Shown: positions 27,601-35,951, counted from the first letter of the stretch. The stretch is 64,000 nt of DNA from Pseudomonadales bacterium (GCA_017642855.1 JAEPOO010000005.1:61152-125151), one strand, 5' to 3'. Notes: a model not told the origin generated them from the letters alone. Program-made: numbers and translations.

Positions 27601-27813
27601 GCAGTTTCAAACTTCAAAGAGGCTCTGAACACATCGTCACAATGGGGCGAGAGGTATTGGGCGGTCAAGGTGGCGGCAAGCCAATTCGATTCAGTGGGGG
27701 ACCTGGTCACCAACGCAGTCGATACCGTGTCGACATCACTGGGTCGTGTAGAGAGCCTGGGTGACTGCAAGGTTTACAACCACGCCCAGAGTCTAATCTC
27801 ACAAACCGCATGA
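24661..27813 (+). CDS. Class III cyclase domain fused to AAA ATPase and TPR region
   Basis: This large (1050 aa) signalling protein begins with a zinc ribbon (C4, C7, C18, C21). A class III nucleotidyl-cyclase domain follows at about 35-200: metal aspartates D44 (FSDIVNF) and D88 (FLGDGV) and the N/R pair in GNTPNIAARMQ. A glutamine (AQFLGDG) sits where classical cyclases have the purine-selecting lysine, which is common in this cyclase-AAA-TPR family. Walker A is at about 255-262 (GDAGIGKS), and LVLEDAHWVD is Walker B. The C-terminal ~500 residues are TPR-like. Overlaps of 4 bp with both neighbours couple it to the enzymes. Its product could activate the nearby CRP-family protein. Confidence 0.9.
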   Translation: MNICPKCDYVSEPGLNFCGNCGHGFAISDRTGRERRQVTVLFSDIVNFTRYTETIDDDDVPEILEIYQGLVKAAVSKQNGYIAQFLGDGVMAYFGYPTAMENATERAIRAGLDIISAIKSVSSGEHELQVRVGIHHGSGIITNVSGEGRLLVGNTPNIAARMQTIAEPNTLVISEPTFQATRGLFECRDLGEKEIKGISNRQSVFRVTSHKDVRRFDIERQKGVGLLAGRKKELSFLEDKFRQVVAGSAHCALITGDAGIGKSRLLYEFEEKTKGKATWLAHRCSAYRQGSALLPIKSLLRQIIGLLEREEREERREKIKKFLTSLGIRDEQSREVLYKFLFADSQEEDSYSDRIEGLLKKITHSALQKKPLILVLEDAHWVDQSTLELLKELKEDSESKQFMLIVTARPVLDQNRLSGIDVSTIKLAKMTEEELTLVIRDRLDNRIIRSEVPKFVISKADGNPLFVQELTNTLLDTGVIIEKNGQIQLDPDRDFQIPGTLNDTLSARVDQLGQARHIAQVAAVIGREFNVEVLNEVLYNQQNTLEDLAHLEAMDIIVTVSEANGERLCMFRHDLIRDAIYDSMVRQQRETVHRNVAYTLETIFKDSGANSPELLAKHWEHADEPVLAIEYYQQAGSQFAEIAAHREAMTNCRSALVLVRQQPQSLRRDRTELDLLLTLGASMNSVDGYASQEKHSDVLIPALKLCERLNVGLEGFPIQYGIWSHQLGTASKDGTIAWKERLEETIRKNPSAPDHMRLSSLFAAGTTNFWQAKFDTAVNLYDEIIEHYEPTNHSLFMRVYGEDPGLYARLYRQWAYLFRGEVDLALLETAQTSRFAANLDDPLAEVMTLAFNLHITRDLGLVEETLRIATELISKSEAGGYPYYFAVGFSFRDWCFSRMGRHEETFVSSSVSVGETFGIMSSAILRDYAEVLLDQGDAAKALELINEAEMLARKNLDCLFLPDILRVKAVTLNALKKREEAVSNFKEALNTSSQWGERYWAVKVAASQFDSVGDLVTNAVDTVSTSLGRVESLGDCKVYNHAQSLISQTA

Positions 27814-28739
27814 GCCTTCGCGTCCTGATTGTCGGGGCTACAGGCCATATTGGTCGCAATCTGGTCGAGACCTTTCATCGCGAGGGGCACCATCCAACAG
27901 CGCTTGCGAGACCAGCGAGCATTCATAAGCTTTCCGGCCTCAACGTAGAGATTGAAGTCTCTGAATCACCCATAAACTACGTAGGCAGGAACGCTCACCA
28001 ATTCGATTGGGTCATCGATGCGGCTGCACCCTACCCACTGGAACTTTTCGTGGGCAGAGGCTACTACCAGGACGCACAAGAAAGGCAAAGACAAATTATT
28101 GACGCCTGTATCAAGGCCAATGCGGGACTTTGCTACATCAGCAGTTTCGTGACTTGCCTCGGTACAGACACCGGATATCAGAAATTTAAGCGACGCAGCT
28201 CGCCCTATTATGTACTCAAAGAGCGATTAGAACAGCAGGTGCTGAACGCCACAAAAGGCGGGTTGAACGCAATCAGCGTTAATCCAACTACAGTTGTCGG
28301 CCCCGGCGACTACCGGGAGAACTCTCTAATAAGGTTGTTAATCAATGGAGCGCTGCCAGTGGCCATGGAAACCACACTCAATGTGATTGATGCGCGGGAT
28401 CTGGCACATGCCGTTGTTGGTTTTCTTGAACAAGGTCAAGCACCGGGTCCAAATCTCGTCGGAGGCCACGAGACAAGTGTCTCGGAGATTATAAGCTTGT
28501 TAAACATTTCCGACCGAAATCAACCTATTCTGATCAAACACGGTCGTGGATTGATTGCTGCCGGCACAAGCGGCCTTGAAGCATTAATGCAGTCTTTTGG
28601 TACCAACACACCAGTTCCCGCGCTCTTAAGTTTCCTGATGACTGAACCGTTACCTCAAGTCGAAGTGAGTTATTCAACAATACCTTTGAAAGATAGCATC
28701 ACAGATACTTTGGAATGGAGTCAGAGAAACCAGCTTTGA
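27810..28739 (+). CDS. NAD(P)-dependent epimerase/dehydratase-like SDR
   Basis: This 309-residue extended short-chain dehydrogenase has the cofactor motif VLIVGATGHIGRNLVETF (G-x-x-G-x-x-G) at residues 4-21. Further on come CYISSFVTC and YYVLKERLEQQ, the region of the catalytic Ser and Y-x-x-x-K; here the Tyr-Lys spacing reads YVLK. It resembles dihydroflavonol-reductase/3-beta-hydroxysteroid dehydrogenase-like SDRs that act on isoprenoid or polyketide ketones. It closes the plus-strand operon and overlaps the convergent 400-aa gene by 41 bp. Confidence 0.87.
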   Translation: MSLRVLIVGATGHIGRNLVETFHREGHHPTALARPASIHKLSGLNVEIEVSESPINYVGRNAHQFDWVIDAAAPYPLELFVGRGYYQDAQERQRQIIDACIKANAGLCYISSFVTCLGTDTGYQKFKRRSSPYYVLKERLEQQVLNATKGGLNAISVNPTTVVGPGDYRENSLIRLLINGALPVAMETTLNVIDARDLAHAVVGFLEQGQAPGPNLVGGHETSVSEIISLLNISDRNQPILIKHGRGLIAAGTSGLEALMQSFGTNTPVPALLSFLMTEPLPQVEVSYSTIPLKDSITDTLEWSQRNQL

Positions 28740-29901
28740 AATTCCATCCATTAGACTTGCCCACTGTAGAATTTCTATAGCAAAGCGTCTCACCCAGTTG
28801 TTCATTCAACGCGTAGCCTTCCAGACCCTGTCTTCGAATATCAATTTTCATATACGCCGAAGGACGCACTTCGTAATACCTGCGTCTTCGCCATCCTGGC
28901 ACCGCCTCCCTCGCTCTAAACACGCCAGGTGTATATATACCTAACTGCCTAACAATGTTTTTCATGTCCGAGGTGTAATCAATATAAAGTTTGCATCTTT
29001 CTAGTCTTGTCCTATCACGCTCATCGAGACATTCATCCGTAATGTCCCAGTGTGCCTTCAGGAAATCAGTTTCGTTGGCTCTAACACCGCCTATCAAACG
29101 TGCATCACCAAAGGTTCCCTCAACAAAATCTCGCTGAATCAGCTCTATCGCTTGGTAACAGGCGGTTGGACCAGCAGAATTCAAGGCGAACTGTTTGAAG
29201 GCGAACAAATTGGTTAAGTAGTCTAGCGGCCGAACCCTTTCCTCTACATCGTTGACCTTGTACCCTTCATAAAAAATCTCGCCAACATCGATATCCGTTT
29301 GATGCTCCAGAAACTCAGGTCTTGAATTACGTAAACGTAAGAGCGGCCTACGAACTAGCTTCTTCTTTTCTTTGTTTTTTGGTGTCGACAGTACACGCAA
29401 GTCAGAGACAACCTTGGCATCCGCGTCGGCTGCAAAGTCATCCAAACCCAACGATTCTTGAGGCTCAATGCTGCCGTAAAGCATGTTCGGACCACGCAAT
29501 TCATTTGATGTAATCACATTCTCCATAAAAGCACTGAAAGAAAAGACGGGTATTGAAAGCTTCAAAGTCGTTTCCTCTCCGGCGATATCTTTCCCCAGAG
29601 AGACATCTACGGGTATCTGAAACTGAATGCTTCTGTCTTGAAGGACCAACCCTTCCTTCTCATGCTCCACTTCATTAAAGTCATGATCAACCAGATAAAC
29701 GCAATCATCTTCCGGCAGACTGACTGTTATGCCAGCGCCTTCCAACTGCTTGTTCAAATACTCATGCCTGAAACGGAGCAACCAATTGGTCTTTGTTTCC
29801 AGACGGTAAACCCGAATGACTCCGGAGGAGCGATAAGGCCCTTTCAGCGCCTGGGTACCAACACCGCGCCTTCCAGACGCGTAATGTATTCCTTCACTCA
29901 T
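28699..29901 (-). CDS. Unknown protein of the prenyl-synthase operon, possibly ADC-like
   Basis: This 400-residue soluble protein is not firmly assigned. The C-terminal third has FKQFALNSAGPTACYQAIEL, which resembles a segment I associate with acetoacetate-decarboxylase-superfamily proteins (F-K-Q-F ... A-C-Y-Q-A). The middle is basic (KNKEKKKLVRRPLLRLRNS). No signal peptide or membrane helix is seen. It is the last gene of the minus-strand operon, its ATG overlapping the stop of the 418-aa ADC-like gene by 4 bp, so the two proteins may act together. Its 3' end overlaps the SDR gene by 41 bp. Confidence 0.75.
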   Translation of the reverse strand: MSEGIHYASGRRGVGTQALKGPYRSSGVIRVYRLETKTNWLLRFRHEYLNKQLEGAGITVSLPEDDCVYLVDHDFNEVEHEKEGLVLQDRSIQFQIPVDVSLGKDIAGEETTLKLSIPVFSFSAFMENVITSNELRGPNMLYGSIEPQESLGLDDFAADADAKVVSDLRVLSTPKNKEKKKLVRRPLLRLRNSRPEFLEHQTDIDVGEIFYEGYKVNDVEERVRPLDYLTNLFAFKQFALNSAGPTACYQAIELIQRDFVEGTFGDARLIGGVRANETDFLKAHWDITDECLDERDRTRLERCKLYIDYTSDMKNIVRQLGIYTPGVFRAREAVPGWRRRRYYEVRPSAYMKIDIRRQGLEGYALNEQLGETLCYRNSTVGKSNGWNFKAGFSDSIPKYL

Positions 29902-31154
29902 GAATTCTGCTCCCAGTTCACGCTGTTGTATTCTTCCATATACTCTGGCCGGTCTTCATGATTGATTTTGCCGCTGACGTCATCTCCATAAAGCGATTCG
30001 TAAATCACCGTATTTCCCTTGTACTCAACATCCGCTTTTAGCCAAAAAGGGAAAACCGGCGCCATCACATATTGGTCGGGTGCCCCATCAACACCTTTTT
30101 CGATCTCGCTGAACTTCAAGCCCAGGCGTTCAACAACAGGGTGGGACTCCAACGCAGAAATCTTGATGGAAAATCCACCGGATAATGTTGTCAGTATCGC
30201 TTCAATACTGCCAAGGAACCCGTACTCCGGGATTCGAACAATCTTCGCTTTGGCTCGAATTATTGAGAAATAGGCGACATTATCGGGATTACCACTGTCC
30301 AGAAACTCCTTGGCACCAATAGTGTTACCCATATAGCGACGCATGTCCTGCACCAGGGAGCCCAGATAATGCTTAACACGTGAAGTGCTTGTTCTGGTGG
30401 GATGCTTGTTAAGCCCAAGGCCCAATAGTCCTTTCCAGGTGTCCAGAAAATAACTCGCCAACGAAGACTGGATATCCAGAATCAGGGTCAACTCATCCAG
30501 CCGATCTTGAATCTGCTTCATCAGTAACTCACCGGAAAGGTTGAGTCTGAATCCCGGCGATCGATTGATTTCGAGGAGACGTATTCCTCTTGGACGATTC
30601 ACCTTGCTGTCCCGGATTCCACGGACATCAATAGCCACCATCAGGTTTTTCGTTTGCACAGTATCAACCCAGCCAGAGTCAGTCTGCACAATCTCCATCA
30701 ACCCCTTACTCCAGCCAAATTCTTCACGACCGGTGACAACAGATAACTCGTTATCTACAAAGATGAAAGGCGTCACGCTGGCTTTTCTGGATTGGGAAAG
30801 GCGAAAGCTGTGCCCGTTGAACTGATATACAGGAAACCCATCGTCCTCATCATCATGGATCTCATCTTCAATTCTTTCGTAGCACTCAACAGGAACCATG
30901 AAGAGCAACTCACGCTGCGAGGTATGAAACTCCGACGCCGGTTTATCTTTCATTTTCGCGTAGCTGAGGAGCTGCATGTAAACGAAAGGTGAGGTTACTT
31001 GAAAGTAGAGCTTATCCTGATGATTCAGATGCTCATCGACGATTTTCTGTAGTTGTTTCGCGTCCGCTGGCAGCGGGAACACTCGACTGAGTACTTCCTC
31101 GAACGCCAACTCATTTTCAACACGGGAACCAATCGCTTTTTCTTCGTTCGCCAT
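29898..31154 (-). CDS. Acetoacetate-decarboxylase-superfamily-like protein
   Basis: This protein has 418 residues. The segment ASVTPFIFVDNELSVVTGREEFGW followed by SKGLMEI has the shape of the ADC superfamily core (P-x-x-x-x-D-x-x-x-x-x-x-G-R-E-x-x-G-x-x-K), the region preceding the Schiff-base lysine in true decarboxylases. The protein is nearly twice as long as acetoacetate decarboxylase. I cannot identify the catalytic lysine, so it may bind or process a hydrophobic keto-compound in another way. It sits between the prenyl synthase (14 bp gap) and the 400-aa gene (4 bp overlap). A related sequence survives as a pseudogene at 35190-35919. Confidence 0.7.
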   Translation of the reverse strand: MANEEKAIGSRVENELAFEEVLSRVFPLPADAKQLQKIVDEHLNHQDKLYFQVTSPFVYMQLLSYAKMKDKPASEFHTSQRELLFMVPVECYERIEDEIHDDEDDGFPVYQFNGHSFRLSQSRKASVTPFIFVDNELSVVTGREEFGWSKGLMEIVQTDSGWVDTVQTKNLMVAIDVRGIRDSKVNRPRGIRLLEINRSPGFRLNLSGELLMKQIQDRLDELTLILDIQSSLASYFLDTWKGLLGLGLNKHPTRTSTSRVKHYLGSLVQDMRRYMGNTIGAKEFLDSGNPDNVAYFSIIRAKAKIVRIPEYGFLGSIEAILTTLSGGFSIKISALESHPVVERLGLKFSEIEKGVDGAPDQYVMAPVFPFWLKADVEYKGNTVIYESLYGDDVSGKINHEDRPEYMEEYNSVNWEQNS

Positions 31155-31168
31155 GAATCACCCTCTCT

Positions 31169-32194
31169 CTAATTGCGTTCAATAACCCAGTGAATCAATC
31201 CTTCAATAAACTTCGCATCACGGTCAGAGCCCCGATATTCACTAACCTGTTCATATTCATGAAGTGCAGCACCTGCCATGCCGTGAGCGACAGCACGTGC
31301 GTACTCAATACAGTGATGATCTTCCATCATTGCTCTCACTCTGGAGATATCTTCGACCCGTGCCTCGCGAGACTTAAAGAAGATTTTTTCCAGTTCCAGC
31401 TTTTCGACTTTGGTGGCTTGTTTAAACAGCCGGATGAGCATCAATGTTCGCTTACCTTCGGCGATATCCCCGTTAAGTTCTTTTCCATACTTGGCAGGGT
31501 CTCCAGTAAGGTTTAAAAGATCATCCTGTATCTGGAATGCGGCGCCAAGAAACAACCCAATCTTTAATAGCGCATCGAGCGTTGCATCGTCTTTCCCGGC
31601 AATCAATGCTCCTACTCGAAGCGGATGAATAATGGTCAACCAGGCAGTTTTTTTGGCAACCATCCGAAGGTAATCGCGCTCGTTTAGGGAAAACACATTA
31701 TCTTTACGCCAGCCGAGCTCCATAGCCTGTCCCTCTGCTGTTTCCCAAGAGGTTCGCATGGTCTCCTTCAAAATTCGAAATGTCAGCCCCGAGCCAAGTT
31801 GCTCTAGGTTGTCCATAAGCGGCTTAAAGCTCATCAGAATCAACGTATCACCGACATTCACTGCGACAGGAATGCCATGAAGTTCGTTTAACGTGCCTTT
31901 CCCACGACGCAGCTCACTTTCGTCCTCCACATCATCATGAATGAGTAAGGCGTTGTGCATCAGTTCAATGGAGACCGCACTTAAAATGGCAGCACTCTCA
32001 CTGCCACCCATGGCTTTCGCATTAGCTATACAAATACTCGGCCTGAGCCCGCGACCGCCTCGCAATGGGTAGTCCCTGGCAATATCGTATAAATAGGCTT
32101 TGGGTTCTTTTTCAGGCAGGTAGGCCAGCATCCGACTACGAGTCAGCCCGGAGTACTCATCGAGCACTTCCTTGACGAGGCTCGAGTGATTCAT
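31169..32194 (-). CDS. Polyprenyl (trans-isoprenyl) diphosphate synthase
   Basis: This 341-residue enzyme extends allylic diphosphates with isopentenyl diphosphate. The first aspartate-rich motif is D87, D88, D91 (LIHDDVEDESELRRGKGT), the flanking arginines are present, and the second motif is QIQDDLLNL, with N228 in place of the last Asp. GKELNGDIAEGKRTLM is the conserved Lys/Arg segment. The residues before the first motif (SIELMHNALL) are small-to-medium rather than paired bulky aromatics. That would allow C20 or longer products, but I cannot fix chain length. Neighbouring desaturase-like and ADC-like genes suggest it feeds a dedicated isoprenoid pathway. Confidence 0.92.
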   Translation of the reverse strand: MNHSSLVKEVLDEYSGLTRSRMLAYLPEKEPKAYLYDIARDYPLRGGRGLRPSICIANAKAMGGSESAAILSAVSIELMHNALLIHDDVEDESELRRGKGTLNELHGIPVAVNVGDTLILMSFKPLMDNLEQLGSGLTFRILKETMRTSWETAEGQAMELGWRKDNVFSLNERDYLRMVAKKTAWLTIIHPLRVGALIAGKDDATLDALLKIGLFLGAAFQIQDDLLNLTGDPAKYGKELNGDIAEGKRTLMLIRLFKQATKVEKLELEKIFFKSREARVEDISRVRAMMEDHHCIEYARAVAHGMAGAALHEYEQVSEYRGSDRDAKFIEGLIHWVIERN

Positions 32195-32196
32195 GG

Positions 32197-32946
32197 TTAA
32201 TCCGAAACGGCAGAAATAGACAAGTATCCGCAGTCATCTCCTGCCTCATCCACCAATATGCCTACGATTCGCCCCTGTTTGAATGACACAGGTACTTTGA
32301 TTTCCAACACTTTATGGTCGGTATTCAGTGCTGACTTAAATTCAATCTTGAGTCCTCGAGGCAACTCCTCTGAGCTGCTATTTAACATCGAAAGATTAGT
32401 GACACGAATCACACCTTCAGGCGCATCGCCTCCCCGCCAGGTCAGTTTCGCATCAATGGATCGATTTGCGACAACAATAACGTCTGCGTCAGAACTCGAA
32501 TGAGGCTTCATACCTGTGATGTCTTCGAAAGCAGAAACCGCATCCAGATCGCCTCCCTGCAAAAGCTGGTCGAAAAGATGATTCCAAAATTGTACTTGCT
32601 GCGTGAATAAGTGTGCGACAGTGTTCATTAAACCTGCACCACCGTTAATGCCATTCAATAGATCATCCATCGCAGGACCACCACTCATAGCATCAGTAAA
32701 GCCGAATGGATCCGGGTCTTTGTCCTGCCTTAAAAATTCATCAACCATATCGTATCCATTAGCAACCGCTTCGGCTGCAATTTCATGTGGAGAGAGGGCT
32801 TCTGCAGATTTTTTGCCTGCCACGATCAGGGAATCATGAGATTCATAAGGGGTCTGCTGACGCCAGACACCAAGAAAGTCTCTATTGGGTTCTGTGCGTT
32901 CAACATCTGATCTGCTCAGTCGCGCAGATTCTTCGCCGTCTTCCAT
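32197..32946 (-). CDS. Unknown protein in isoprenoid operon, 249 aa
   Basis: I do not recognise a family. The first ~50 residues are polar. An amphipathic helical block (EAVANGYDMVDEFLRQ, MNTVAHLFTQQVQFWNHLFDQLLQGGD) follows, and the C-terminal ~100 residues look like a beta-sandwich (DVIVVANRSIDAKLTWRGG, KVLEIKVPVSFKQGRIVGI). The helix-rich middle is faintly like proteins that coat granules or hydrophobic assemblies. There is no catalytic motif or signal peptide. It starts 74 bp after the flavoprotein gene and ends 2 bp before the prenyl synthase. Confidence 0.7.
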   Translation of the reverse strand: MEDGEESARLSRSDVERTEPNRDFLGVWRQQTPYESHDSLIVAGKKSAEALSPHEIAAEAVANGYDMVDEFLRQDKDPDPFGFTDAMSGGPAMDDLLNGINGGAGLMNTVAHLFTQQVQFWNHLFDQLLQGGDLDAVSAFEDITGMKPHSSSDADVIVVANRSIDAKLTWRGGDAPEGVIRVTNLSMLNSSSEELPRGLKIEFKSALNTDHKVLEIKVPVSFKQGRIVGILVDEAGDDCGYLSISAVSD

Positions 32947-33020
32947 GTACTCCTCACTTGACTTGGCCTGGGCGGGGATTCTTCATGATACACACTAAAA
33001 AATATGCAAGGTAGCTGTCG

Positions 33021-35051
33021 CTAAGGATGATCAAAGCCAACAATGTCCTCGAGCAAGGGCAATCCAGATATCGCATGGGCTGCCAGACGACCTGAAATGA
33101 CCGCGGCTTCTACGCATCCTGCATCCAAGCCGTTACGCGTCCAGTCACCGGCGAGCGAAAGATTGTCATAGGTTCGATCGAGAGGGGAAATTCTGTGGCG
33201 TACGGAACCAGGCAGCGATTGCACATACCTTTCCGAATGCTCCCAGTTTGCTCTGAAATAAATCCCATCATCACAGACCAGATCATGCCTGAACTTACCG
33301 TCTTCACCCCGTACACCCGGCCAAAGATGATAAATCTGGGTATCCAAAAAGTTACGCGCATTTTCTTGAACCAAGCCTGAAGCGTTTTCCGAAGAGGCTA
33401 GCTGTTCTTCAGAAAGACTGCTGCAGAAGTAAGCCAATGACCTTGGTTTATCTTGCCAACCTTCGTACTCTACAACGCGAGTCATATCTGCCCAGGTATC
33501 AAACGGTGGTACAAATCCAGACAGATTACCGCCAGGTCTTTTATATCCGAGGCTTGCCATATCCTCCTTTAACCAAAGCTGGAATGCCTGGGTACCCACA
33601 GTGGTTACATGTTCTACCATGAGGCGCCATTTTTCATCGCGTTCAAGAATGTCACCACACACCTCTGGAATGGTGCCTAGACTCACAGCCAGAACGACAT
33701 AGTCAAAATCGCGTGTCACCTTCAGGTGCGTTTTCTCCACCACTGTACTGTCAAATTGTCGTTCCAGGTCTTTAGACGCAGAAGATTGTTTAAATCGTGG
33801 TGCTTCAGGCCAACAAGGTACTCCACCTACGTCGACCAACGGGTCATAGTCATGCGCATCTGCTGCTTGAATATCGAAGCGCAAACCACTCACATGAGTA
33901 CCGGAGCCGTCTTCAGCTATATCAACATTTGTCAGTTTATGAAAAAACTTAACCGTCACGCCGCGACGCCTGAGGACTTCGTAAATCGGCGCAAAAACAA
34001 TCTCACCCATACCCGCGCTCATCTTGTAGAAGACAGCGCCGCGATAGGTAAAGAACATGCGCAACGCACAGCGAAGGGCGACCCCTGCCGCAAAAGCCGG
34101 CTTTTCAGGATCACCCTTTTCAAACGCAAAAGTCAGGTCATAGCAGCTGCCTCGAACAAACGCAGATTCCAGTGTGGTCTCATCAGCGCCATTTAATTTT
34201 AGCCACGCTAACCAGTCATAGTCATTGATGGCATCAAAGCCATTCGGATGCGAGTAAAGCGAAAACCGAAAGACACCTCTAAGACAGGCCAAAACGAGAT
34301 CCGCGATGGTCCAAATTCGTCGTAATTCGTTATCAGCCAGGGCGAGCGTGTGCAGATGCCGACGCGCGGTGTCTTGCACCCTCTGAATTAATCCTTCCAA
34401 GCTTGCGAGGCTGCCAGGCGACCTCTGGATAATCGTATGGAGAAGCGCCATCGCTTCCACAACTGCAGCGGTTGTTGCTAGTTGGCCAACCTTCAGTAAT
34501 CGCTCCAACCGCTCCTCCGGCTCTCCGCTCGCAAACTTTTCAGTGTCGGCGGTTACCTTTTCGCTCGAGAGAGAGGCAAACAATTCAATTAAAAGTCGAA
34601 TGGCTTGCCGGATATAGTTGTGGAAATGAAACGGATTACTCTCGGAGAATGGATCTCCTGGCAGCCCCGGGGTACGGGGAAACTTCGCGGTCCAGACATC
34701 CCACTCCCCTGAATCAAGCCGATCTGTCACCGACACCCAGTCGTCCATCTGAAAAGCATCTTCGAAGGTCGCTATCGGACATGATGCCGGATCTCGATCC
34801 AGCTCTTCATAACAATCACGGATCAATCGAAAAGCGTTCTCATAGAAGCCAAGCCAAAGGTGTAGGCCATGCTCTTCTACTCTTCCATTAACGCCACGGC
34901 TTGAGGCGCCTTTGCCACCCAAACGCCAACCCATTTGATATAGCGTAATATCGTATCGATTCTGATGACGAGGATGACTCAGCTCAAGAGCGGTTGTTAC
35001 GCCTCCACATCCACCACCTACGATTGCAACTTTTTCTTTCCTGCCAGACAA
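33021..35051 (-). CDS. FAD-dependent amine-oxidase/phytoene-desaturase-like enzyme
   Basis: This large 676-residue flavoprotein has the Rossmann motif VAIVGGGCGGVTTALELSH at residues 8-26, then GWRLGGKGASSRG (the G-G-R/K-x-x-S segment of carotenoid and squalene oxidoreductases). A C-terminal FAD motif reads LSLAGDWTRNGLDAGCVEAAVISG. The architecture fits hydroxysqualene dehydroxylase/phytoene-desaturase-like enzymes, but about 150-200 residues of insert exceed their usual 450-500 length. It is the first gene of the five-gene minus-strand operon, so the prenyl synthase product or a derivative is its likely substrate. Confidence 0.87.
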   Translation of the reverse strand: MSGRKEKVAIVGGGCGGVTTALELSHPRHQNRYDITLYQMGWRLGGKGASSRGVNGRVEEHGLHLWLGFYENAFRLIRDCYEELDRDPASCPIATFEDAFQMDDWVSVTDRLDSGEWDVWTAKFPRTPGLPGDPFSESNPFHFHNYIRQAIRLLIELFASLSSEKVTADTEKFASGEPEERLERLLKVGQLATTAAVVEAMALLHTIIQRSPGSLASLEGLIQRVQDTARRHLHTLALADNELRRIWTIADLVLACLRGVFRFSLYSHPNGFDAINDYDWLAWLKLNGADETTLESAFVRGSCYDLTFAFEKGDPEKPAFAAGVALRCALRMFFTYRGAVFYKMSAGMGEIVFAPIYEVLRRRGVTVKFFHKLTNVDIAEDGSGTHVSGLRFDIQAADAHDYDPLVDVGGVPCWPEAPRFKQSSASKDLERQFDSTVVEKTHLKVTRDFDYVVLAVSLGTIPEVCGDILERDEKWRLMVEHVTTVGTQAFQLWLKEDMASLGYKRPGGNLSGFVPPFDTWADMTRVVEYEGWQDKPRSLAYFCSSLSEEQLASSENASGLVQENARNFLDTQIYHLWPGVRGEDGKFRHDLVCDDGIYFRANWEHSERYVQSLPGSVRHRISPLDRTYDNLSLAGDWTRNGLDAGCVEAAVISGRLAAHAISGLPLLEDIVGFDHP

Positions 35052-35074
35052 CTCAAGAACACCATAAGAAAGTG

Positions 35075-35083
35075 TTCACATTT
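35075..35083. promoter_or_regulatory. Half-site matching the CRP-like palindrome arm
   Basis: TTCACATTT repeats one arm of the palindrome at 19793-19815 and lies 24 bp upstream of the start of the prenyl-synthase operon. The second arm is not conserved, so it could be chance. Confidence 0.3.
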
Positions 35084-35189
35084 AATCTTGTTCAAGCGAC
35101 AAAATCGAGTGAGAACAAAGAGGCGCCATTCGCAAATATCTTCGTGGACACAAAGACAACTCTCCTTCTATTTCTGATACTTGTAAGTC

Positions 35190-35919
35190 ATGTGGGCTTT
35201 TCTGAAAAGCCTGACCAAGGAGTCGACTACCTTCCATAAACATCCAATAGGGACGTTCAAGAACCACGCTCACTATGACGGAAACTTCACATTCACCACT
35301 TTACCAAGAGACACCGTCGCTGATGCGCTACCTTCTCACCTGAAACTTTTACCTACTTCAACCACAACACACCGCCCGGTTTTGTTCATGTACCGAAAGC
35401 AAGATTATCACCCATGGGTTCCAACCTTCTGGCACTACAACGAAATGATACTCATGCTTCCATAGGTCGCGCATGAACGTGGAACCGATAAGGCACACAA
35501 TCTGATCGTTCGTATCTACCTTGATTCGACGCTCTCTGCCGGGGTTGGCAATTTGCTCTACGGTTATTGAAAGCTAGTTGGCGCTATTGACCGAGGGAGC
35601 AGTGATTTTTCAGCTATTCGAAACGAACAAACGCAATGACTTGCAGATAACATCAACATCCTGAGCGCATGGATAGATGAAAACTAGGTACAACAGAATT
35701 TCTAAAATTTCGATGACATGCGCAATCTCTTTGATAGGCCAATTCTGGGATTCAAATCAGGTGGTAACTACATCTGCTCTCGATCCTCCCAACACAGCAA
35801 GGGATTTGGGCAGCACTTCCATTAGCTGCACTCTCGATATACCAGAAGTCTCAAGCTCTTCGAGGCCTTCAAGAACCTCATTTGCAGGTCCCATATTGAC
35901 GTTTCGAAGTGCTCTCTAA
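35190..35919 (+). pseudogene. Degenerate acetoacetate-decarboxylase-like gene
   Basis: Frame 1 from ATG 35190 gives a good N-terminus (DGNFTFTTLPRDTVADALP, PVLFMYRKQDYHPW, HYNEMILMLP). It is cut by TAG at 35463-35465, continues in frame (NLIVRIYLDSTLSAGVGNLLYGY) and is cut again by TGA at 35568-35570. Later pieces lie in other frames: NLFDRPILGFKSGGNYICS around 35720-35780 and SFAGPILTFRSAL ending at 35919. The order resembles ADC-superfamily proteins. At least two in-frame stops and two frame changes make it non-functional. It sits between the divergent flavoprotein operon and the dioxygenase gene. Confidence 0.75.
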
Positions 35920-35951
35920 ACAATGAGCTCTGGCCGACTAGACGAAAATCC

